From positions 2,854,001 through 2,918,000 of the forward strand of contig JAJEKV010000035.1 in assembly GCA_021234155.1 (NCBI GenBank): DNA of 64,000 nt, read 5' to 3'. The stretch is from Isoetes taiwanensis (taxonomy: Eukaryota > Streptophyta > Lycopodiopsida > Isoetales > Isoetaceae). The notes under the pieces are model-generated. The model had not been told where the DNA came from. It saw only the letters and a list, made by a program, of their open reading frames with translations, and made no database searches. A program made the translations under genes and the position numbers. Every line of letters starts with the position of its first letter. The stretch's first letter is position 1. Positions 1 through 12,230 of this stretch are shown one piece after another.

Positions 1-13
1 TGAGGCGTAAAAT

Positions 14-1275
14 GGATTTATATAGGCACAATTAAAAAAAAAGTTAGCGTGAATAATTGATTGCTTGAATTAACACGCTGGAATGCTGGTCTTCCACTTG
101 GACATGACATGTATATGGTATATATGGAGAATATTGCATTTCATGCAATAAATTCTCCATGACATTTTATTCCATTTATTGCATTGAAAAAATAGAATTT
201 AGAAATTTTATATAGGCTAAATTAAAAATGATTTTAAAGGCAAAATTATGAAGGCTAAAAAATGACTTGTAAGGTTGGGGAATTGTTTTAGGTCGTATAG
301 GAAAATTTCCTATGGTTCTTGTGATGAATCGAGAGATTTCTCATGTGGTTGATTTATAGTGTTCGAGACTTTGTTGAGACAAAATTTGCGAGATACAAAA
401 TTTTAGAGATAATGACTTGGAGACAAAATAATTGGAGAAAAGCAGTTGGATTTAATTCAAATAATTTTATGTCTACTGAAAAAGCTGTTAGAAGAACACT
501 TGTTTGAAGAAAATTTTATATTAAAACTGTTTGATTTCATTCATAAGAGGAGAATGTCTGAGATGCCGAAGGCTTTTCACAAAATTACAGGGAAAAAAAT
601 GCGGGGCGTGTCCAAAGCTTACGTAAGCAACCAAAAAAAGGGGCCGCGGGGGATGCATCATTGATCTTCCACGTGCGCAACAAAGAAGGAAGAAAGGTGT
701 TAGAAAAGAAAGAAAGTGAAAAAAAAAAAAATCGGACATGCAAACTGGCTCATCTCTCGGCCATTCTAAAAAGCGGGTCAAATTCTCGACCTTCCTCCTC
801 ATCCTCTTCCTCCCCCTCCTCCTCTTCCTCCTCCTCCTCTTGAGAGATTTCATTCTGTTTTCGGGGTCAAGCCAACCCCTGAAGGAAGGCGGTTTTCATG
901 CTCTTGGGAGGACATCTCCTCCTCTTCCTCCAACTCCTCCTCTTCCTCCTCTTCCTCCTCTTGAATCGAGAGGAATGGGAGGAGCTCAACTCCTCCTCTT
1001 CCATGTCAAAATCGGCATCATCCTCTCGAATGGAATCGAGAGGAGAATTGGGCAAAAAAAAATCTATGAGGGGAAGAGAGGGGTTCTTCAACCCGACATC
1101 TCTTTTGACGAGACCTCGGGTTCTTCATGAAGTTCGAAAGGCTGAGGGCAGCTTCATGGTGAGCGAGAAAAAAAAATTGGGACGAGAATGGTCTTGAGAG
1201 CGTGAACCGGATTTATATAGGGTTAATTAGAAATTAGCGTGAATAATTTATTGCCTCAAATAACACACCGGCGCA
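14..1275. repeat. Pair of ~65-bp direct repeats 1.2 kb apart
   Basis: A block starting ggatttatatagg at 14 recurs at 1209 with the same order of words (ttatatagg, then ttagcgtgaataatt, then aacac.c.gg) and about 75-80% identity by eye. The DNA between has no convincing gene. The pair could be the ends of a decayed element or two copies of a short dispersed repeat; no TG...CA borders or target duplication were found. Confidence 0.4.
797..962. repeat. Pyrimidine-rich TCC/CTC tracts
   Basis: Two runs of TCC/CTC triplets (about 797-840 and 915-962) separated by mixed sequence. They create Ser-, Leu- and Lys/Arg-rich open frames on both strands that are composition artefacts, not genes. From 1 to about 1800 I see no gene. 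Confidence 0.6.
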
Positions 1276-2191
1276 TACGAAATTCCCGACTATATTATCT
1301 AGGGTATATTATTATGGATAATAAATTCTCCGTCTATTAGTTATATGTCTTTTTTAATCATATATCCAAATTTTCGATAATTAAAATTTGGATATATTTA
1401 TATAAATGTCATTTCCTTGTTGTTGCCATGAAAATTCTTGTTTTAAATGATTTCGCTTTTTCGCCCATTGTTATTATTATATTAAACCTATTTCCAAGGA
1501 ATTTCTTGCTTTAAAAAATTTTGATTTACCTCTACATATTCCATAAAATGCATTACTTTTTTTATCTTATGGTGTAATAATTTTTCTTACTCATTGACTA
1601 AAAGGGTGCAATTTGCCTAGGTCAATAGTGCCCCTCCAACTCAAGATGGTGAAAAGAGCAATATCAATGAAAAACCAACTCCTAGCAAGAATGTTGAAGA
1701 AAAACAATTAGTCCTCTATAGTAGGGTGCAATGGAGGAACAAGAAGGTGAGAATCATGCACAAGTGCAACAAGGAAATAGTAGGCCAAGGAGTCATTGTG
1801 CTAGCAGATCCCGGGTCAAGGCATTAATGATGAAAGGCTAGGGGAAGACAATATTGGTATTGCAATTTCGATGTTGGAAGACAACTAGAAAGGTAAAGGT
1901 TTGGGTGACAAGGAATGTTTTGGTTGTGTCAAGCAATTGGAGGTTCCTTGCATCATGGCATGGCCTATAAGTAGTGTTCAATTTGTGGAGGATATTTTCC
2001 AGAGCCTGAGGTTGTTGGGGACAATGATTGTCTTGATATTGATCCATTGGCGGTTGGAACTCTAAACCTAGGCAAAAGGGGAGAAGTATCAGTTGCCCGG
2101 ACATTATCCTAGCAAAAGAGCCAAGTTGATTAGTGACACCAAAGCGTGAGACAATGGTGAAGGTTAGGGGCTCGGATTGTTGTTGGAGTGA

Positions 2192-4514
2192 TTGTATGCA
2201 ATTCTTCACAATAGAACAATTGGTGGAAGCAAGAGCCACTTTTCAAGAGTACTTGTTGATGAGAGGAGGACCTACATGTACACAATCTTGAGCATGCACT
2301 TCAAGATGAAAGAAACCCAAAGCAGAAAAAAGATACCCTTTGCTAGGCAAATGGATATGTGCAAAAGCATGGCGAGTATCCATGCAATTCCAACTTCTTC
2401 ATGGCATAATTGGCAAAAAAAAAAGCAGAGGGGGAGCAGGATTGCTTTACATGGAAATAATGGTTTGTTGAGACCAGCAAGCTAGGACCACGGCTGCCGG
2501 GGAGATATTTGAAAAATATATTGATTTCAATGCGAGTCTATGCCACACAAAAGCGAAGGGATGAAAAGGGAAGAAGCGGTTGTTGAGAAAAGGTTGCCAT
2601 CACATTGTACTCAAAAGAGTATTTTGGAAGAAGTGAATTCCCTACTTGAGAATTGGGAATTCTTCCAATATCCCAACCTAGCTTTAGTAGGTTATGGAAG
2701 AAGCATTTCAATCATGTCACCATAGCAACTTCAAACAACTTTGCAAAGTGCAATTTATGTGCTAAGTTGAAGGAGACTCTTGATAAGACTTGTGCAACCT
2801 AGTCAAAGGGCTAGGATAAGGGAGCATATGAAGGACCATATGGTGACCAACTATCATGTAGATCATGTTATTGGATGTGGAGGACTTTATCGCATTGGAA
2901 CCCAATAACTATTTATGTATTATACATGACAAGATGGACCAGCAAAAGACTTGTCTTCCACAATTCAAGTACATACCAAAGTCATGTGGAAGATCATACC
3001 CTTTCTGAGATCTCAATGATGGGGCAATCTTGCATGGGCGAGAATCAAACCTACTATGGCCATTTTAGTTTGGAGTTGTGGAGTGATGGTCCAGATTTTC
3101 ATATTGGGAGTATCATGAGGTGTTTGAGAAACTATGAAAATGGATACAATGGTCACCTCCGGGACCTTCTGACTAGCTGGGCACTACATAGAGCATTGTT
3201 AGATGGAAACCCTAACAATATTGAAAAGTTCAACAAGGCAAGGTTTAGGAAGCATGGGTCTAATGAACATGTTGGAGCTTCAACTTCACGTGCTAAACCT
3301 CAAGATCTACCCAAAAGGTTTCTCTTGCAACTTGATAATTGTCTTTGGCCAAAATAAGAACAGTGGATGTTTTCTTTCTGTCCTACTTAATGTATTTGTG
3401 GGGATATTTGAAAGAGTTAATTTAGGGTTTCTTATGCCCGGGCATACCCATGAGGATGTGGATGCATTATTTGGCAAATATAGTTTATATCTTGCAAAGA
3501 AACAAAGTGACCAACTTTCCTAGGCTAATAGAAATCTTGCATGAATGCACTACTCCAAACCCTATAGCTTCTTCTCTCATAGAAGAAGTGCCCGATTGGA
3601 AGAGCTTTGTGGATGGTTATACATTGGATCTTGAAGGTCATTCCGGGCCTCTGCCAGTTCACTTTTTGGGTGAGAGATGGGATTCCAATCTTCCAATGGA
3701 AGATGAGACCTTGAGAGGATGAGTGGAGAGGAGGGAGGAAATATGGCGTAGAGATGAGAATGGCAAGCCTATGATACCTCTAGGTCAACCAAAAGCTTTA
3801 AAACCCATTGAAGAAGTGAAGCAATTGGGATTGACTAAGGAAGGAATCCAAGACTATATAAAGCATTGGCAAACCAATCCGGATGACACCAACTTAGTGC
3901 CTTGGTGGCTTACTTTGGAAGAAGGTGATTAACTTTGTTGGGGGGAGATAGACACATCCTCGGATGAATTGAAAGAAGGGTGGTTGCCTAAGACTAGGTG
4001 GAAGACCTTAGCGGTGTGCCGAGGATTTTGATGACACTTTGTAAGTAGCATTCGCAAGCAATATGCTCCTCCTCCTTCCGACAAACACTATGTTGGTCCT
4101 AAGAACAATAGGCCAAAGTTTCTAGGCATGGATGCTTATGAACCTTCCTTCGACTTGGAATGCCACCAATTTGTGGTAGTAAAGCCATCGATTTAGATAC
4201 ATATCCGGTGTGGTTGGGGTTCACTATCTCGATATTTGCAAAGAAGAAGGTAATATTAACTTCAACCATGTGCGGGTGGAATGGTGGTGTCCGGTGCATC
4301 GGTTGACCAACGTGATTCGGATAAAGAAAGGTACTCGATTGTTGGACAAAGAGATGGAGGAGAAATGAAGTGATCGATCTTTGGCTAGACTATGAAAGTG
4401 TTTTGTACTCATGGACTCCAAACACTATTCCAGCTAGAAATGCGAGAATTACAATACCTCAGGATGTCAGGAAGAAGGCTATGATATCATTGGGGGTGCT
4501 TGAAGAAAGTTGAA
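2192..4514 (+). pseudogene. Decayed transposase-like gene (GHTHEDVD family)
   Basis: Coding-like sequence runs in the + direction but hops between frames and crosses stops. The best part (about 2905-3520) has, in order, a segment reading IHDKMD then QQKT, a QLDNC segment near 3327, and FLMPGHTHEDVDALFGKY near 3430-3480. This D ... QLDN ... GHTHxDxDxLF pattern occurs in large eukaryotic ORFs of DDE/RNase-H-fold type, which I associate with DUF7869-like domains (from memory, not searched). Downstream, 3530-3930 stays coding-like (EIWRRDENGKPMIPLGQPKA), and a C-terminal piece ends at the stop 4512-4514. At least three frameshifts separate the pieces. It is a dead relic; no terminal repeats were identified. 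Confidence 0.5.
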
Positions 4515-4760
4515 TTACTATGTAAATTTTTGTTATCACGTTTTTATGATATGGTGCTATATTGTGAAATATTGACTATTTTGTAAATAACATGATATTA
4601 CGTTTTCATAATTTTGAGGTGAAATGTGTGAATTTGAATATGCTACTAAAAACATGCAATATGAAATTTGTCCCAAAATTAAGACATAAACCCAATTTAA
4701 TTGAATGATGGTTCTTGGTTGAGGGCTTAATTGTTACTGACAATTCTGTATACAAGAACG

Positions 4761-4849
4761 GCCATCTACCTTGCATTCCGGCATGGAAGCAATGCCGACG
4801 CGCGAAGCGCGGAGGCATTGCTGACATGCTGGAATGCAAGGTAGATGGC
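4761..4849. repeat. Near-perfect 36-bp inverted repeat (hairpin)
   Basis: The left arm 4761-4796 and right arm 4814-4849 are reverse complements at about 33 of 36 positions, around a 17-nt GC-rich spacer. Weaker pairing extends outward (tacaagaac against gctcttgaa). A transcript of either strand would fold into a long stem. It could be a miniature foldback element or a small-RNA precursor; it lies 10 bp from the TIR element at 4859. Confidence 0.75.
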
Positions 4850-4858
4850 GGCTCTTGA

Positions 4859-5085
4859 AACGTAAAAATAGGTTAGGTTCAATTCTGTGGCAGTAAATTT
4901 GTTCAGAATGCTGGATAAATTGATCGGAATGGTGGGTAAATTGCTGGAATGCAGGGTAAATCTTCTTCGATGTTGTTTGCTGCCGCTAAGAAACACAGCC
5001 GCCACATTCAGGGTTTGAATGTTTGCCACGTGGCAGTCGCAGATTGGAGAACAAAACAGAATTGAACCTAACCTGTTTTTACGTT
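4859..5085. mobile_element. Small TIR element (MITE-like), 227 bp
   Basis: The 29-bp ends 4859-4887 and 5057-5085 are reverse complements with one mismatch; the left end begins aacgtaaaaataggttaggt. The interior is non-coding and contains several gctggaatgc-like words that also occur in the adjoining hairpin. Size and ends fit a MITE. No clear target duplication is visible, so the superfamily is left open. Confidence 0.6.
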
Positions 5086-5099
5086 ATTTACAAATCCAT

Positions 5100-5990
5100 A
5101 TATGTTAGATTAAAAGCTCTTGTTGAGATAGTATCTAACTATTTGGGGTTTTGAGTCAAAAGGTTAAGAAAATTGGCGACCTGATGACTGCATGGAATCC
5201 AGCTACCGAAGCTCCGGTAATGACGGTTGTAACTATAATGGTAAGCTAGTGAAATTTCTTGTCGGGTAAGTTCTGACATGCGAGGAAGGTGTAATGATCT
5301 CGGCACTGTTTCGGAGAGACACTCGGTGTAATAGATCAAGTAGCCCCAGTTCAAAATCCGCATGAAGCTTTGCAGCAAAGCAGGCCACCAGGCCCCTGCA
5401 CTGGTCTATGACTATGGTCTTCTACTTTTAAGCCGGAGCATACAGTGGTCTCACCACAGCATGTAGGATCCCAATGTTCCAGCATCCACTGCAGTGGCGG
5501 GATTAAGAAAAGCTGGGTCTCTACAAAAAAAAGGCCCATCAAGAGCTCGGCATCAAGCAGCGAACCAGCTCCACCCTTTGGCACTAGCACTTGAAGAATA
5601 TACCGACACTATTTCATGGTGCCAACTACCTCTAAACTGGCCTCCAAACCAGTTACTCTCCCGAATCTTTCTGGATACTCTAATTTGTCTAGTTTCCCGG
5701 ATCTCATATCTCTGTAGAAGCAAACGAAGAATCAAGAAGTGCACAGAGAATGAAAAAATCTGAAACCTACAGTGGGATTTGAATCTACAACTCCAAATTC
5801 TTGCCCTTTTTGCTACCTAAATTCCTTGCCTCAACACAAACCCAGGGCCGAACCAAAGCCCTCACTCGCCCGCCTCCCCCCACCAATGCTGCGCCAGTGC
5901 AAGAGAAGATGGAGGCTGACAATTTTGGCATGAGAATAGAATAGATTTTTACAACAATTTTAGCATGAGAACAACCCAACATCATGTGTC
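5100..5990. other. No recognisable gene
   Basis: Mixed-composition DNA with short open frames on both strands. None has a recognisable motif or consistent coding character. Confidence 0.5.
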
Positions 5991-5992
5991 TT

Positions 5993-6094
5993 GTGTCTGT
6001 AAACTTGCCAAAATTCACAAGAAGCATTTCACTTTTGGAACATCATGTGTCTGTAAACTTGCCAAAATTCACAAGAAGCATTTCACTTTTGGAA
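5993..6094. repeat. 54-bp tandem duplication
   Basis: A 48-bp block starting gtgtctgtaaacttgcc at 5993 is repeated perfectly at 6047, so the period is 54 bp. The short frame across it repeats NLPKFTRSISLLE twice but has no other sign of coding. Confidence 0.85.
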
Positions 6095-6299
6095 TCACTG
6101 AAAAAAAAACCTTTAAAACAAATAAGTAGCTCAAAGTGGCCTAAAAATACGATTTGGAATACAATACAATACCAAAATTATAGTTCCAACCGTTGCGAGA
6201 ATATTCTCGCAATACTAAATCAATTGTTGCAAGTTTATGTAATAATCTATCATTTATAGTTTATTTTCAACTCCTCTTGAAATTTATCGTTCAAGGTCT

Positions 6300-7302
6300 T
6301 CCTCAAAAATGTCGTTGGTGCCCAGGGCGCTGTTCTTGGCGGGCTAGGGAGCAGCCGCCCTCCCTTCTGCTGATCACCACAGCAGTTGCTCTTGAAGAAA
6401 GATTTGTGGCTTTTGAAGCTAGCAGGGCTGATGGTTTTGTTCTCTAGGAGAATTGATGAAAAAATATGTTGGAGTGATTCATCTGCATCTTTTCGGTGGC
6501 AATCTTGCAACAAGTATCCTCTAACGAGGATGTGTTCTTTGTAAGAAGGTTTTCTTCTTACTGCTTCAAAGTTGTGCGGAGGAGGTACTTCTGCACTTTG
6601 TCTTTAATAAAAACTTGCCGAAAGGGTAGATCCAATTGGATGCCGGCCCATAAGGCAAAGAACAGATCTGCAAGATTAGATAAAGATGTTTCTTTGGATT
6701 TTATTTTCATCAGAGGATATCACAATTCATTCTTTTGGAAAGAAGTAAGTCTATCGCCCTTCCTTTTCTGCTCTTTCTTGCTAGCAGGAAGAACCGGCTT
6801 TTGCATTTGATGTATCAGGAAGATTCTTCTATCAAAGGAATTGCAAGGTCTGACACTGATTTAAGTTGGAGTGGTTCAGAAAACAGGTTGCATGTTAGAT
6901 TGGCAAATATTTGGAATTTCCTAGCACCTTGTTTGCTTTTTCAATTACTGCTATGATTAAAGAAGCCATTCAAGTTCTGAAGCTTGAATATAATTTGATA
7001 CTGATGCCAAGTTTTCATTGATACCAATCCATTGGATATGGTTTGCTCAAATACTGCTATATTTGAGTTGTGTGCTAAGATCAAGTACCAATGCCTAAAT
7101 TCCATTCTATTTGGCTACTCTCGTACTATGAGCTTCTCAAGGGTATCAGCTTCCAGAGCAATTAATGAGTTCTTGCATGTAGAGAATGAAGATGTCAAGA
7201 TTACTCCTGTAGTAATTCTCTACAAGCAGTGTAACACTGTACTTTTAATCTTTTATTTAATATAATAAAATATAAACATTCATTCCCTCCAAAAAAAAAA
7301 AA
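6300..7302 (+). mobile_element. Possible A-tailed retroposed sequence (3' end)
   Basis: A run of As at 7290-7302 follows an AT-rich stretch with aataaaat just upstream, as at the 3' end of an A-tailed LINE or a processed transcript. Frames between 6400 and 7260 are coding-like in patches but broken, and no LINE motif can be named. Without a target duplication the left border is unknown. Confidence 0.3.
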
Positions 7303-8183
7303 ATTATTGTTCAACGTTTACAATCTAAACGTATATTTGTGTATTCTATTATATGAAGAAACCATGAAAACAAGGAGCCTTTGCTTATCTATGTAAAGAC
7401 CAAAAAAACCTTAAAAAGGGAAAAAACAATATACATCAACTACACCTGCAATAGAACTATTAAACAATAATTCTATGTCTTCTATAAAGGCTGAATGAGA
7501 AAACAACACTTTCATCAATTTTCTTAAGATAATCATCTGACTTCGGACTGTGCAACACATGAACTTTTGTAGGAGACTTATTGATACACATGACAATAAG
7601 AGAGTTAGTACAAACTACACCACTCAATGCACATCTAAAAGAAATAACCTAACTTTTTTTATACAAACGAGCTCCAGCTAGGGCAGGCCTGATATTTAGT
7701 AAACCTTCACAAATCGCTTTCCTTTGGGGATCACTGACATCATACAAAGCACGAAAACAAACCGATGAACCTGCTAAATCATGCCAAAACCAAGCCATGA
7801 GAACCCCAAAATGCAAAATATATATACGCTAAAATAAAGAGGTTACTTGCAAATATCCGGCCACATCTTGTCAAGAGCTGCTGAACATGATTTAGACATT
7901 GACATCATATTAGACAATCTATAAACTATAATACCAAAACAAAATTTTCATTTCACTTGTAAAAGATACAAGATAATTCTAAGGCCGCAGAATATACTAA
8001 TGTTTGAAGCTGCAATATACTAAGGCATGAGAACAAGCCAGATAAATAGCACATAATGAACTGCCTTGGCTTCAAATTCAAATAGACCAAAGGCTATAAC
8101 TATAATCAACAGCTAGCTGTTACAAAAGGGGACTGCTCTTTGTCCTTTTTTTGAAAATATAGCTCAACACTAATGAATACAAT

Positions 8184-8189
8184 TTTATT
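8184..8189 (-). promoter_or_regulatory. Putative poly(A) signal of the eIF(iso)4G gene
   Basis: AATAAA on the minus strand, about 58 bp past the eIF(iso)4G stop codon. The stretch 7303-8246 holds no other gene and is best read as 3' UTR and downstream spacer. Confidence 0.45.
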
Positions 8190-8246
8190 CTGTAAATGTT
8201 TGAATGGAGGTAGCCAAGGAGGAAGAAAGACCCAGGAGGACGAAAA

Positions 8247-11200
8247 TTAAATAGTTAAGCTCTGTAAAAACTCTGCCAAGCTATCGCCTGAACGCTTGGT
8301 TGAATTCAAGCAGTCTGACAGGGCAGGATTATTCAGATTCAGTAACTCCTCACCGTTACCATTTGTACTTATGGCCTTAACAGCAGAGGCGACAACTTTT
8401 TTCTGGAAGTCTTTATCCTCAATCACCTCAACAATCTGTCTCAGAACTACAAAGTCCATAACACCACCAGCAATGAGATTCCCAACAAGCTCCCCCATTT
8501 GCTTAGGAGCATTTGGCGCATCCATGGCTAACTCATCCAATTGCCTAGCAATTTTTACGAGCCCTGAATCTAAGCTTTCCTTGGAAATGGTAGAATTTGA
8601 ACGTAAATGTTTAAGCAACTTGAAAACAAGATCCCTTTGCTTGTCTTTCATATCGAAAGCCATTAAGACAGCCTGCTGAACAAACTGCGGATGATAAACA
8701 GGAGACTTCAATTCTTGGACACATAGAGTAGCTTCCTTTAAATCACCAATTGAGAAATACTCTTCTATCAAGGATTTTGTTTTCTTGCGTAACTCTTCCT
8801 GTCTTTCTGATAACTGCACTACTACAGGTGATGACACTGGCGGTGGAGCAGGTCTTTCAAATTCACGACCCAAAGGAGCTCCTGTGGCATGCAATGGAAC
8901 AGGAACCTTTTGCGCACTAGATATTGGCGCTACTGCTGCCGAGTTTCCAAGGAGACTAGATTTTCCAATAAGCGAAGAACCTGCACTACCTTGTGGTAGC
9001 ACCCTTTGATTCAAACTTGCAGGCTTCAAAGGCATAGAAGCCCTTTCAGGTGCAGCAGCATATGCTGCATCCCGCTTTGTCTTCCGCGTAACGGCAGTTT
9101 CCCATCCATCGGATTCCTTTGGTCCACCGCCATAAGCTGATGCTGAGATTGGTGGTGGCATCATAGGAGGCGCACCAGGAGCCCCAGGCATAAATCCTGG
9201 CATTCCTGGCATCATGCCTCCTGGCCTTGTACCTGGTATAAATGGTAAATCCTTACCCAAGCCCATGCTTATGCCAACTCCAGCAGCTGCCCTTCCATTC
9301 CGCAAAGATGAGCTCCCAGGACGCAGCCCAAGCTTTTGCTCTGCCTCGACATGAATTTCATGAATAGTCTTGGCCTTCACCTGCATAAAAAATGAGATAT
9401 AACAATGGTCTCACTACCTGATAACTACATAATATTATGCCAAAAAAGGCAGCCCTCTACCTCTTCTCGGCGAGGCACCCATTTGTTGGACCGAAGATCA
9501 AGTATATCCTTCACCATAAACCGCAACCTAGAAGGTAGCTGTGAGCTCGAACTGAACTCCTTCATTCGGCCAAAGTAGTTATCCAGAGATGGTCGAGACT
9601 TTTGATTTTCCTCCATCTGCTTTCCCACCGTACTGAAGAGCTGACATAAAGCTTCCACATTCTCTTCGACAGGAACTACACGTGGATCAGGTCCCAATAA
9701 TTCCTACCATAAAGAGGACCAATGAGAGAAATTGTAATTTCAGCGAAGCATTATAATCAAATAATCATAGAGGCCACTTCACCTGAATGCATGCATGTAC
9801 TATTTTTTCTGGGATCATCTTCTGCTTAAAAAGCTCCCCTATAAATTTTATATTACCAAGAGTGCGGTATTTGACCTTGCGCTCCTTTTCTAACCTCTCG
9901 GCTTCTTGTTCTGGGGACTTCATCTGACGAATTTCAGCCCTAAGAGCATCTGCCCCTTCAAACTCTTCCTGACAGGTATTCAATAATATCCGGCGAAACG
10001 TAATAGGCTTTTCTCCTTCAACAGGAGAAGGAAACTCCTGAAGCTCTTGACTAAGCTGAACACACAATTGGGAATACATTGAACAAAAAGTTGGCTCAAG
10101 CACAGCCTTGTCAAAGATGAGAGAAATAACACCCTGCCATGAACAAACCATAAAAGAATGTCAAGCTTCCTAATCATCTGCTAGATGCAGTCATAATAGA
10201 TCCAAAAGAACAAGACTATTTGACCCTATAAAGTTGTCTCATTTCTATGTTAAAAGGGGATGTGCAGTACCTTGAGCAATTTAGAAAAGAAAATCATACG
10301 AACTAACATTCAAACTTCATGCTACAGAATGAGAAAACCCTTCTAAATTTTAACCATAGAAGGTCCAATTAAAATTTGGACCTTTAAAATTTCTGCAGAG
10401 TCTATGCCTGCTTGCAATAGTTGTTCAAGCAAGACATCATACTTTTCCGGAGTGAGCTTGTTTAAAATTCTGCATAAAAAAAATTCCCATTTAGGCAACA
10501 AATTGTAAAAGGGGCATTTATTATTGACAAGGAAAAAACACTTGCTTTGTCTGATACAATAGAAGACTTACCCTTTCACTGTCCTGAACACTTTTTCCTT
10601 CTCAGTTTGTGTCCCTCTTCTTGGCATCCAAGGACTCGCTGCCTTCTGTATGGGTGGGGGAGGCCTATTATCCATCCGAATATCACCCTGTCATTTAAAT
10701 ATCAGGTAGAAGATCAAATTCCAGCTGCCAAGGGAACAAGAGCATAGAACACAACAAAACTGGTCATCACAAGAAACTCAAAAGCTTAAAAGCTGCTTCA
10801 TAAAACCTAGTGAATAGATAGATAGACAGATAGATAAATAGATAGATAGATAGATAGAACCATATATAGGATCTCCAAAGCCCATGAAAAATTATGCATA
10901 CAAAGTAGGCCAACTGTTGGCATACCGCAATTCCTTCTTGCTGCCGAGATGATGGTTGAGCATAACTCATTTGATCGGGAGCTCGATAACTGCGGTCATC
11001 TCTTCTCGAATCCCGATCTTTCATTTGTTCCTTGTCATCAAGAAGTTGAGTACGAGAACGCCAGTCCCTAGCATCAGTTTCTGGCCTTGTAGAATATAGG
11101 CCCTGCTAAGACAACAGTTGCCCAACTTTTAATATTGTGATGCACCTTTCACCTTACAATTCATGAGTCAAGAATCCTATCTATGCACTAGAAAAATATA

Positions 11201-12230
11201 AGGTTTAGATAGCTTACAATGCTTTCATTACGCCCCCAGTCGGCCTCCTCATTCTGCATGCCTAATGCTGCATTACAATCTTCTATAGCATTCCTCATTG
11301 CATCACTGACTTTTCCGTATCTCTGATGACAATATTGAATTTATCAGAAAAAACAAAGTATATATTGCCAAAAATAGCTCAGAGATTGCCAGGACCCTAC
11401 AACTGATCTACTGGTATGAATAGAATGTCTGCTCTGCTAATTAATAGAGAAGTACCTCTCTGTACTGAAGCAATTCATCCCGTGAATAGCGAAGTTTTTC
11501 CTTCTCACTTTCCTGCATTTAGAAAAAACATATAACTGACCTATATGTAGCAGCCAATAACAGCTATCAGCTAGTAAAGTAAGTACCAACTGGGATGTCA
11601 TATAATGGAACTCAAGGTCAAAAAGATGATAAAGATAGAAGGAAATAGTGAGACAATATGAGCTATCAGTTAACTGGTATAACAACTATCCATCTCAGAT
11701 ATGAACTAGAAGATAGAATAAGTTATGGATGCATGTTTCAAGCAAATCAAATATACTTTACCAATAGTACTTGACCACCTGGGAGCTAAATTACAAATCT
11801 TTTAGCTATCCTACTAAATGGCTGGACAAGAATCGGATTACTATGATCCAAAATAAGGACCTAAAAGGATCCAAGGACTAACCTAAACTTAAAAGGGGCG
11901 AGGGAAGAGTTTTTCAGCATTATAGAAGCACCCAATGCAGGATCATGCTCCAAATGCAAAAGAGAATAAGCATACCTTAGCTGGGAAGTGTCTGGTCATG
12001 GTAAAACCTCCGATACCAGGCCTAGAAGGGCCAAGGTAAGGCATGGTGGTACTTGCACCCCCCCCAGCGGCAGTTTCAGAGACGCCGTTGCTGCCAGTAA
12101 ATCTAGAAGACCCAAAAACAGGGCCACCACGGCCGCCGCCAGGACGAAGGCTCAAAGTGGGCTGACCCATGGTACCGGCGGCGGCAAGAGAAGCCGATGC
12201 AGGGTTATGAGACGTACCAGGAACTTCCAT
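8247..12230 (-). CDS. eIF(iso)4G: Eukaryotic initiation factor (iso)4G, nine exons
   Basis: Scaffold of the plant-specific cap-binding complex eIF(iso)4F: it binds eIF(iso)4E, eIF4A and eIF3 to recruit ribosomes. Coding exons on the minus strand: 12230-11976, 11512-11456, 11322-11218, 11102-10926, 10687-10572, 10469-10382, 10133-9783, 9703-9461, 9380-8247. All introns are GT-AG and the lengths sum to 842 codons including the stop (841 aa, slightly longer than the 780-aa Arabidopsis eIFiso4G1). A Gly-rich N-terminus is followed by the eIF4E-binding motif YSRDELL (residues ~94-100), MIF4G domain (~230-460, with FDKAVLEPTF, GNIKFIGELFKQ and VPRREE), a Pro/Gly/Met-rich linker, and MA3 domain (~660-770, from TKSLIEEYFSIGDLKEA). 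The start is the first in-frame ATG. No lesion is seen; this is the best intact host gene here. Confidence 0.96.
10814..10858. repeat. GATA microsatellite in an eIF(iso)4G intron
   Basis: Imperfect (GATA)n of about 11 units, within the intron between coding exons 4 and 5 (10688-10925). Confidence 0.85.

Noticed and set aside
8296-9009. Plus-strand ORFs of 127 and 74 codons
   Set aside because: Antisense shadows of the last eIF(iso)4G exon.
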